Part shown: one piece after another, positions 49,791 to 56,287 of the stretch
Layout of the letters: each line of letters begins with the position of its first letter
Position numbering within the stretch: position 1 is the first letter of the stretch
From: DATCTV01 sp964400685
GTDB lineage: Bacteria > Desulfobacterota > Desulfomonilia > UBA1062
Reading direction: 5' to 3'
Assembly: GCA_964400685.1 (NCBI GenBank)
Contig: CAYNVT010000009.1
Coordinates: 1 to 56,287 of the forward strand
Length of the DNA: 56,287 nt
Notes under the pieces: model-generated
What the model saw: only the letters and a program-made list of their open reading frames with translations
Databases searched by the model: none
Told to the model about the DNA's origin: nothing
Translations under genes and position numbers: made by a program

Positions 49791-51428
49791 TTACTGTACA
49801 GGTTCGTTGACCGGTTTCAGATATGTATACGGTATCGTCAGTACTGGCAAGCAATTATAATTTATGCCCACAGTATATACAGGCCGTTCGGGAAATCCGA
49901 AACGGTCGTCATGCGTGTCAAGGACAAGGGCAAGCCTGTGATGTCTGGGAATTCTGTATGCCAGTATCCTGAATTTAAAATTCAGTTTAACGCTTTTGCC
50001 GGGTTTTACATCCCTGAGTGTCCATGCGCTGTGCGTAAGGAGCGTCCCTTTCCCTAACATGTTTACATCATAAAGGTAAGCGATGATCTGTGCATCCGGC
50101 ATGCTTGGAGTAACGCTCAGGCTGAGTGACGGTATGCCTGCGATTATACTCTCTGAGATGAAAGGGATTGTCACATAAACAAGGGCATATCTGCCGTCAA
50201 GCTTGTTCATGTTTAATGTTACGGGGTTCAGGTTCAGCTCGGACAGATCGTCATATGGCGCCAGTTCGGCGGCCGAATCTGTCCCGCTGTAAATCAAATC
50301 GGCTGCGCTTGAAAAGTATGGGAAAACGCTCATGCCGCTCTGCATATTATCGTTGTTGGTGGGGCAGTCCTGCCTGGGATGGAGATAAAGTTTCTGATAC
50401 TTTATCTTTCCGGAAGGCCAGGAATCAAAATACAGACGTTCGCCTGTGCCTTTGATCTGCAGGCCTATTTTTGTTTTCTGTACACGCTCGATAATATCGG
50501 AAGGGATACCTTTGAGGTAATAGTCAAACAGCTTGTATACCTTAGTCCATGTGCGCTCCGGCAGGCCTGCACATCCGATGCCTACAGGAAACCCATGCTT
50601 GCCGTCGTTAAGGTCGAATATCTTTTCGGGGAAATCGAGCTTGTTGAAAAATTCAAGCAGGCTGTTGTTGTCCATCAGCACGTCGTCATAAGCATTCGAT
50701 ATGTAGATGACAGGGGGACTGCTGAGGCTGTTGTAATCTTCGAGGTTTGTAAGAGGCGACAAGTCATGCATCCATTTGAGTGTATCTGATATGTCGGTGC
50801 CGTCTATGAGATCGCTTATTGCATCGGCAAACATGGTAGGTTCGCCGGTAAAGGCATGGGCATTGTTCGGTGTGTTCTGCTTAAATAGGTTCTCATGATA
50901 GTCCGCCGTACAGCTCAGTGCGGCCACCACATTTATCCTCTTCTCATATATGGGTATGGCAAGGGTACGTTCCCCTCCCATGGATATGCCGGTCATGCCG
51001 ATTTTGCTGCTGTCAGCCGGGTAATTCGCCAGGACGAAATCTATTATGCTCGAAACATCCCGCATGTCGTTCTCTTCACCCACATTCACTGTCCCGGTCG
51101 ATTTGAACCAGCCCCTTGCTGTATAGGAGACCGCTACATACCCGTTTCGGGCCATTTTAATTGCCGGGATCGTATACTCGATCTTGTTGACGCCCCAGCT
51201 CGGGGAAAAAATTACCAGAGGAAAGTTTGCGCCGGAACGCGGTGAATAAACATCAACATCAAGCTTGAAACCATCCCACGTCGTGACCCAGTGTTGTGAA
51301 TGAGCTACCTTATACTCCTGGGCTGAAAGAAAAGCCGGATTTGCGGCAATACCGAAAGCTGCTAAGATAAACAGCAGGATCAGCCGGTATCTAAGGACCT
51401 TGAGCGATAATGTGCTCTTCATCCTCAA
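49791..51428 (-). CDS. CocE/NonD-type alpha/beta hydrolase
   Basis: 545 residues; the start could be the TTG at 51428 or the ATG at 51422, both with weak sites. A signal peptide (about 8-38) precedes an X-Pro dipeptidyl peptidase-like fold: the nucleophile is in GMTGISMGGERTLAI (Ser about 150), LDVDVYSPR and VSYTARGWFKSTG come earlier, and a C-terminal jelly-roll domain (from about 330) ends near PVYTVGINYNCLPVLTIPY. CocE/NonD enzymes cleave esters or peptides. It is exported and grouped with a propeller lipoprotein. Confidence 0.8.
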   Translation of the reverse strand: MRMKSTLSLKVLRYRLILLFILAAFGIAANPAFLSAQEYKVAHSQHWVTTWDGFKLDVDVYSPRSGANFPLVIFSPSWGVNKIEYTIPAIKMARNGYVAVSYTARGWFKSTGTVNVGEENDMRDVSSIIDFVLANYPADSSKIGMTGISMGGERTLAIPIYEKRINVVAALSCTADYHENLFKQNTPNNAHAFTGEPTMFADAISDLIDGTDISDTLKWMHDLSPLTNLEDYNSLSSPPVIYISNAYDDVLMDNNSLLEFFNKLDFPEKIFDLNDGKHGFPVGIGCAGLPERTWTKVYKLFDYYLKGIPSDIIERVQKTKIGLQIKGTGERLYFDSWPSGKIKYQKLYLHPRQDCPTNNDNMQSGMSVFPYFSSAADLIYSGTDSAAELAPYDDLSELNLNPVTLNMNKLDGRYALVYVTIPFISESIIAGIPSLSLSVTPSMPDAQIIAYLYDVNMLGKGTLLTHSAWTLRDVKPGKSVKLNFKFRILAYRIPRHHRLALVLDTHDDRFGFPERPVYTVGINYNCLPVLTIPYTYLKPVNEPVQ

Positions 51429-51435
51429 CTACATT

Positions 51436-53397
51436 CTATAAATTGTCGATTACATGGAGTTCGGTCCCGGCTCCGAAATACACTTTGCCGTCCAGTCCCA
51501 GGGCAAGGCCTCGACCCTCCTCATCCGACTTGTAAAGTGTTTCGAAGCTTAACCATTTCAGTTTTCCTGAAAGCGGTTTGAATCTCATTATCGATTTTTT
51601 CGTCCTGCAGTAGATATAACCGTCCGCTCCGGTAACCATTTTTGTAATACTTCCCTGGAAGACATGCTGTTTATAAATGATTTTAACTGACGCCGGATCG
51701 AATACGAATACAGTGGAGCCGGCACAACCGTAAATCTTTCCGTCCGGTGCTGCTGCAAGGGCTTCAATATCATCGGCCCCTGACACAGGCACCATGTCAA
51801 GTGTAAGATTCCCTTGTATAACATCCCATGCAAAGAAGTGTGCGTTTTCCGTAATGGGTTCGGTGCCGGTACCACCTCTCGTGCTGGACCCGCCGTAGAT
51901 TACTAATCCGTCATTTCCTGCCACAAGAGAGAGAATCGACTGATCCGGGATGATATTCCTGTGGCCTTCGAAGGACCCGCTCTCTGGATCATATATGGAC
52001 AGCGCGCCTCCGTATTCGCCATAGTCCGGCTCGCTACCGATAAAGATCCTGCCATCAGCAGAAGAAGTCATTGCATGCGGCCGGTTCTGATCGTCACCCA
52101 CCGGACCTATCCACATGGGATTTACCCCGGGATTCCATGGCTCTGATGGGTTATAAACACTTAATTCCGAGTAGGAGTAGGCTGCCATATACATTTTATC
52201 GCCCGCCGTATGCATGCTGTAGAATTCCCCGTTTCCTGAAATATAGGGGAATCCGAGGTCTTTCAGTACACCGGAAGAAGGGTCATATTTGAACATATGC
52301 AGCAGGCTAACGGAACCACCGTATATGCACCCGTCAGGGCCGGTTTCGAGGCTGAATACATCCATGCCGTCGCCGTCTCCGCTTACATCGACCTGGCTTA
52401 TCAGCTCTCCCGTATCAAGGTTATGGGCCTCGAAAAGCTGCCTCCCTCCTGCCCTTACAAATCCAAGGTCTGCTGCCCAGTCGTACTCATATGTTCTGAA
52501 ACCGGGCGTTTCACAGGGCTCCAGTTCTCCGGTCACGGAATTATATTTCATGAAGCCCTCAGGCAGACCGTGAATCACTACAGACCCGCCGGACATTGGG
52601 ATGTGAGTGCCTATCCATCCTCCTTCAGGCGGGATGACTTTCAATAGAACCGTATAGTTGTTTGCATCTATTATAAAGAGCGTCCCGTCTATTGATGCAT
52701 AGAGGATGTTGTTCTCGGTATGCAGCCCAATCGCATCAGCATCTTCAAAGCCTTCCGGAAGTATGCTCTTCTTCTCGAGGGTTGCAGGATCGTAAACTAC
52801 AAGATCAGCATTGGTGGCTATTCCGCTGAATATTTTGCCGTTGTCCGCTATGGCCACATCCTGGCAGTACTTCCCGGTTGAATGCATGCTCCCCAGGTCG
52901 GTTATGCCGCCGAGAACGGGATCATAGGCCACGACCTTGGCGTTCGGATATGTGCATCCGTATATAAGGCCGTCCGGCCCTTTCCTGAGTTCGAAAATAT
53001 ATGATTCGCCTGCTGCGCTGCCCAGGTCGGTAACGGTTCGCGTAATCGGGTCAAAGCTGAATATCCTGGCAGGTATGATCGTTCCGCAATATATCTTGCC
53101 GTCAGGTCCTTCAGTCAGGCCGTAGACGCCCTGTGTTCCGGGCAGAGGGAAGTACTCCACACTGTTCAGTGCGTAGTCAAACCGTATCAGCCTTGCAGTT
53201 CCTGATGAAGTATACATGCCCGAATAGTAGGTAGGCCTGCCGGTAACAGGGTCGGTCACGAGAATCGAGCCCCTTATTGACATTGACTTTACGGGCGTCC
53301 CCAGACTTTGGGCCTCGCGAAGGCAGGATGTCATACAGAAGAACAGGAGAATAAGGATAAAGTTTAGGATTGATCGGTTTAACAAGTTTTTTCTCAT
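51436..53397 (-). CDS. Beta-propeller lipoprotein
   Basis: 653 residues from the ATG at 53397 (GAGGGGAAG upstream); an ATG at 53415 adds six residues. The signal ends in a lipobox-like FFCMTSC near residue 26. The rest is a long series of WD40/SMP-30-like blades with YDPVLGGITDLGSM, FDPITRTVTDLGS and TGPDGKIYCG-type repeats (xxGPDGxIYGxx recurs at least ten times). No catalytic motif was found. It probably binds a ligand or partner outside the cell. It is first in the minus-strand operon before the hydrolase and DUF362 genes. Confidence 0.82.
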   Translation of the reverse strand: MRKNLLNRSILNFILILLFFCMTSCLREAQSLGTPVKSMSIRGSILVTDPVTGRPTYYSGMYTSSGTARLIRFDYALNSVEYFPLPGTQGVYGLTEGPDGKIYCGTIIPARIFSFDPITRTVTDLGSAAGESYIFELRKGPDGLIYGCTYPNAKVVAYDPVLGGITDLGSMHSTGKYCQDVAIADNGKIFSGIATNADLVVYDPATLEKKSILPEGFEDADAIGLHTENNILYASIDGTLFIIDANNYTVLLKVIPPEGGWIGTHIPMSGGSVVIHGLPEGFMKYNSVTGELEPCETPGFRTYEYDWAADLGFVRAGGRQLFEAHNLDTGELISQVDVSGDGDGMDVFSLETGPDGCIYGGSVSLLHMFKYDPSSGVLKDLGFPYISGNGEFYSMHTAGDKMYMAAYSYSELSVYNPSEPWNPGVNPMWIGPVGDDQNRPHAMTSSADGRIFIGSEPDYGEYGGALSIYDPESGSFEGHRNIIPDQSILSLVAGNDGLVIYGGSSTRGGTGTEPITENAHFFAWDVIQGNLTLDMVPVSGADDIEALAAAPDGKIYGCAGSTVFVFDPASVKIIYKQHVFQGSITKMVTGADGYIYCRTKKSIMRFKPLSGKLKWLSFETLYKSDEEGRGLALGLDGKVYFGAGTELHVIDNL

Positions 53398-53520
53398 ACA
53401 GGTTCTTCCCCTCATAATGTTAATTTTTCAAATATATCTAAATACTTATTAAGTATAATATTACATCATAAAAACTATAAAATGACAATAAGATATCTCA
53501 ACTTAATATTTGATATCATG

Positions 53521-53634
53521 TTGACAATGCATGTCGTGCGTTATAGTAGCTATATCAATCTATAGCACAATCTATGCGCTATAGACCTCCTTTTTAAAGC
53601 CCGCTGCCTACCAAATTACAGCGGGTTATTTTTT
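53521..53634 (+). ncRNA. Candidate small transcript with its own terminator
   Basis: TTGACA (53521-53526) and TATAGT (53542-53547) form a promoter with a short 15-base spacer. An RNA starting near 53554 would end at the hairpin at 53600-53634, about 80 nt long. Within it GCTATA-N6-TATAGC and a CTATAG repeat can form competing stems. The short spacer and absent family make this tentative. Confidence 0.35.
53600..53634 (+). terminator. Rho-independent terminator
   Basis: Seven-base GC-rich arms CCCGCTG (53600-53606) and CAGCGGG (53619-53625) around a 12-base loop, followed by TTATTTTTTTTC. This is the best intrinsic terminator in the window. It reads on the plus strand although no plus-strand gene lies just upstream, which points to a short non-coding transcript or leader ending here. 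Confidence 0.7.
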
Positions 53635-53753
53635 CACATAACCTTTTATTAAATTTCCATAAATGAAAACAGTTAATATTTTTAGACTTTTTTCGTTGAT
53701 ACTGCTGGCAAAATTATTATTATCCTATAATACTTTCGTATGGGGTGGCGTTT

Positions 53754-54548
53754 ATGATTATCAGGCAGGTCTCAGGATTCAAACAAGGTTACAACGAGAT
53801 AACCGCTTCAGGCCGTATATATCCACAGATGCTGATGGATTTCGGGATATTGAAGCTGGGGGAAGGAGACACTTTCAGAGATGATTCTAAATATGAGAAG
53901 GCATATCTGCTGATATCAGGCGAAATCAGAATTACATGGGGAAAAGAGAGCTGTATTATCAGAAGAAGAAGCTGTTTCGATGAAAATCCGTGGTGTCTTC
54001 ATGTATGCAGGAACATGCCGCTTGAGGTTGAAGCCTTTCAAGAATCCGAGATCGCAGTAATCCGCACGGAAAATGAAAAAATATTTGAGTCTAAGCTCTA
54101 TGAGCGCGCCGGATGCAATGTCGAGGAAAGGGGCAAAGGAACAATGAATGAGGCATCTACAAGGCTGGTCAAAACCATATTCGACAATTCAAATGCCCCT
54201 TATTCAAATCTCGTACTTGGTGAAGTCATAGGCTTTCCCGGCAAATGGTCCAGCTATCCGCCGCATCATCACCCGCAGCCCGAGATATATTTTTACAAGT
54301 TTCTTCCTGAAAACGGATTCGGATTTTCAGAACTTGGCGAAGAGGCCTACAAAACGAAACATAACGATGCAATTCTGATAACAGAAGGACTGACCCATTC
54401 CCAGGCGGCATCACCGGGCCATGCGATATATTATTTGTGGGTGATAAGGCATCTTAAAGAAAACCGTTATGTATCGCCTGTTTTTGTCGATGAATATAAG
54501 TGGCTGATGAGTGAAAATGCCGTTATCTGGCCGGATAAAAAGTCATAG
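53754..54548 (+). CDS. iolB: IolB, 5-deoxy-glucuronate isomerase
   Basis: About 264 residues from the ATG at 53754 (GGGGTGG upstream); a GTG at 53745 is possible. The KduI/IolB double cupin shows metal ligands in SYPPHHHPQPEIYFYKF (about 180-196) and ITEGLTHSQAASPGHAIYYLWVIRH (in parts about 221-245). It isomerises 5-deoxy-D-glucuronate to 2-deoxy-5-keto-gluconate in myo-inositol breakdown. It directly precedes iolD, which fixes its role. Confidence 0.9.
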   Translation: MIIRQVSGFKQGYNEITASGRIYPQMLMDFGILKLGEGDTFRDDSKYEKAYLLISGEIRITWGKESCIIRRRSCFDENPWCLHVCRNMPLEVEAFQESEIAVIRTENEKIFESKLYERAGCNVEERGKGTMNEASTRLVKTIFDNSNAPYSNLVLGEVIGFPGKWSSYPPHHHPQPEIYFYKFLPENGFGFSELGEEAYKTKHNDAILITEGLTHSQAASPGHAIYYLWVIRHLKENRYVSPVFVDEYKWLMSENAVIWPDKKS

Positions 54549-54563
54549 TGTAAGGAGTTCGAT

Positions 54564-56287
54564 ATGAGTTCATCTGAAATGACTGTCGCACAGGCTCTGG
54601 TGAAATTCCTCAACAATCAGTATGTAAGTTTCGACGGGCGTGAAGAAAGGTTTGTCAGGGGCATAATGAATATATTCGGCCACGGAAACGTGCTGGGTCT
54701 GGGGCAGGCGCTCGAAGAGGATTCAGGAGAACTTCTTATAATCCAGGGAAAGAACGAGCAGGCCATGACGCATGCGGCAGTGGCTTTCGCCAAGCAGAAG
54801 ATGAGAAGGCAGATATTCGCCTGTACATCCTCGGTCGGACCCGGTGCCGCCAATATGCTTACTGCGGCTGCTACGGCAACTGCAAACAGGATACCCGTGC
54901 TCATCCTGCCCGGTGATACATTTGCCACACGTCAGCCGGACCCCGTTCTGCAGCAGGTGGAGAATTTCATGGATGTATCAATCAGCACGAATGATGCATT
55001 CAAGGCGGTTTCACGGTACTGGGACAGGGTAAACCGGCCCGAACAGCTCATGACAGCCATGATAAACGCGATGAGGGTGCTGACTGATCCTGAAAACACT
55101 GGGGCCGTCACCATAGCTCTGCCTCAGGATGTACAGGCCGAGGTCTATGACTATCCTGCCTACTTCTTTAAAAAACGCGTTCACAAAATTGAAAGAAGGG
55201 CGCCTTCACCGGAAGCTATAAAGGCAGCAGCCAGTCTTATATCGAATAAGAAAAAGCCTCTCCTCATATTCGGCGGCGGTGCGAAATATTCGGATGCATC
55301 GATTTCCTTTTTAAAGCTTGCCGAAGAATTCGGCATCCCCTGGGCTGAGACACAGGCCGGGAAAGGGATGCTCATGTCCTCACATCCGCTCAATCTCGGC
55401 GGTATCGGGGTAACAGGTACCCTTGCAGCGAACAGAATCGCGAAAGAAGCTGATCTGATTGTAGGCGTAGGCACGAGATATACGGATTTTACTACAGCCT
55501 CGAAGTCTCTTTTTGAAAACAGGGATGTCGATTTCCTGAACATAAATGTCTGCAACTTCGATGCATACAAACTGGATGGCGTTAAGGTCCAGGCCGATGC
55601 GAAGCTTGCTCTGGAGCAGATTCATAAAGAACTTCAAACTCTGAAATATGTTAGTGGATATAAAGATGAAATAATCTGTGCAAAGAATGACTGGCAGCAT
55701 GAACTTGAAAGAATCAGAGGCATCAGATACGCAAAAGGGCTCAGGCCTGAGGTATGCGGCCAGATGGATGAAGTCCTGGGCGAATTCAGAGAATGCACGG
55801 GCTCTACGCTCACCCAGACCAGGGCGATAGGCATAATAAATGATATGCTGGGCAGGGATGATGTAATAGTTGGCGCTTCGGGGAGCCTTCCCGGCGATTT
55901 GCAGAGGATGTGGGATGTCAAGGGAGAGAACACCTACCATATGGAATACGGATATTCATGCATGGGATACGAGATAAACGGCGGACTTGGAGTCAAAATT
56001 GCGGAAGGGGAAAAAAAGGAAATATACGTTTTTGCAGGTGACGGGTCATACCTGATGCTGCATTCCGAACTGCTGACATCCATCCAGGAAGGAAGAAAAA
56101 TCAACGTGCTTCTCTTCGACAATGCCGGTTTCGGTTGCATCAACAACCTCCAGATGGGCCACGGCATGGAAAGCTTCTATACCGAATTCAGAAAGCGTGA
56201 TCAGAAATCAGGCAAGGCATCAGGCGAGCTTATTAAGGTTGATTATGCAAAAAACGCTGCCAGCTATGGATGCATAACGTTTAAGGC
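54564..56287 (+). CDS. iolD: IolD, trihydroxycyclohexane-1,2-dione hydrolase (3' truncated by window end)
   Basis: Starts at 54564 behind TAAGGAG, 15 bases after iolB, and runs 574 codons to the window edge without a stop. The ThDP-enzyme fold is clear: FGHGNVLGLGQAL (about 33-45) and GKNEQAMTHAAVAFAKQ (about 54-70) in the N-domain, GVGTRYTDF in the middle, and the ThDP-binding GDGSYLMLHSELLTS with LLFDNAGFG (about 492-524). It opens the ring of the inositol-derived diketone to 5-deoxy-glucuronate, the substrate of IolB. More inositol genes are expected beyond the edge. Confidence 0.92.
   Translation, partial: MSSSEMTVAQALVKFLNNQYVSFDGREERFVRGIMNIFGHGNVLGLGQALEEDSGELLIIQGKNEQAMTHAAVAFAKQKMRRQIFACTSSVGPGAANMLTAAATATANRIPVLILPGDTFATRQPDPVLQQVENFMDVSISTNDAFKAVSRYWDRVNRPEQLMTAMINAMRVLTDPENTGAVTIALPQDVQAEVYDYPAYFFKKRVHKIERRAPSPEAIKAAASLISNKKKPLLIFGGGAKYSDASISFLKLAEEFGIPWAETQAGKGMLMSSHPLNLGGIGVTGTLAANRIAKEADLIVGVGTRYTDFTTASKSLFENRDVDFLNINVCNFDAYKLDGVKVQADAKLALEQIHKELQTLKYVSGYKDEIICAKNDWQHELERIRGIRYAKGLRPEVCGQMDEVLGEFRECTGSTLTQTRAIGIINDMLGRDDVIVGASGSLPGDLQRMWDVKGENTYHMEYGYSCMGYEINGGLGVKIAEGEKKEIYVFAGDGSYLMLHSELLTSIQEGRKINVLLFDNAGFGCINNLQMGHGMESFYTEFRKRDQKSGKASGELIKVDYAKNAASYGCITFK

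Larger units (their letters stand above)
53398..53753. other. Intergenic region between divergent lipoprotein and inositol genes
   Basis: This roughly 356-base gap holds no convincing protein gene; a 73-codon open frame at 53663 lacks a ribosome-binding site and overlaps iolB. It contains an AT-rich stretch (53421-53520), a TTGACA with TATAGT at 15-base spacing, overlapping GCTATA/TATAGC and CTATAG repeats (53549-53585), and a clear terminator hairpin at 53600. It may encode a short RNA. Confidence 0.6.

Noticed and set aside
50379..50789. Plus-strand open frame within the CocE-like gene
   Set aside because: The opposite strand carries the conserved hydrolase with its GxSxG site and signal peptide.
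53663..53884. A 73-codon protein upstream of iolB
   Set aside because: It has no ribosome-binding site, overlaps iolB in another frame and shows no family pattern.
1..56287. CRISPR arrays, tRNA or rRNA genes, insertion sequences and prophage
   Set aside because: No regularly spaced repeats, cloverleaf patterns, transposase motifs or phage structural genes were recognised on reading; a covariance search would be needed to exclude small RNAs fully.

Overview
The window looks like chromosomal DNA from a strictly anaerobic, Gram-negative bacterium of the deltaproteobacterial (Desulfobacterota) type, possibly a syntroph. The evidence is indirect: outer-membrane and lipoprotein genes, two sigma-54 enhancer-binding regulators, an Orange-Protein-like NifX/Mrp locus, formate-dehydrogenase-type redox subunits, an FNR-type site, and a radical-SAM peptide cassette that resembles the cassette named SynChlorMet after Syntrophobacter, Chlorobium and methanogens. 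No rRNA, tRNA, CRISPR array, insertion sequence or phage gene was found. No species is claimed.

Layout. 125-6142 (minus): a PaaK-type aryl-CoA ligase with a damaged nucleotide-binding loop, and a complete LivKHMGF ABC importer. 6348-7733: a GPH sugar:cation symporter. 7745-12211: a ZraSR-like two-component pair, followed by a good -24/-12 promoter with two copies of a 13-bp palindrome upstream, and then three exported proteins (a Gly-rich peptide, a periplasmic protein and an outer-membrane barrel). 12228-15355: a Zur-like regulator divergent from ZnuABC, with a sigma-70 promoter overlapped by a candidate Zur box.

15440-20203: a RiPP cassette of two PqqD-like recognition proteins, a Cys-rich precursor, two radical SAM/SPASM enzymes and an HprK-like kinase fused to an S26 signal-peptidase domain. 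20332-30228: an expanded Orange-Protein-type locus with a DUF134 regulator, four NifX-like proteins, a PAS enhancer-binding protein, duplicated GDGTGP small proteins, two MinD-ferredoxin ATPases flanking a radical SAM enzyme, and an IscU-Mrp fusion. DUF89, TrmO and FmdB genes are embedded in it.

30271-37381: a thioesterase, a metallo-beta-lactamase fold protein, peroxiredoxin, CoA-disulfide-reductase/rhodanese, a methyltransferase, DAHP synthase and several small or decayed genes. 37539-39906: an FNR-boxed pair encoding a Tat-exported ferredoxin subunit and a cytochrome b fused to a methyltransferase, with no catalytic subunit nearby. 39968-46055: a polyphosphate operon (Ppk1, CHAD, phosphoesterase-HD, Ppx). 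46077-53397: a lipoprotein, an acyl-CoA synthetase and a minus-strand trio of exported proteins. 53754 to the end: the start of a myo-inositol catabolic operon (IolB, partial IolD).

The strongest candidates for a little-described system are the RiPP cassette with its kinase-peptidase fusion, and the four-NifX Orange-Protein-like locus with its two layers of control. Start codons were adjusted where a Shine-Dalgarno sequence or family length argued for it. All functions are inferred from sequence only.
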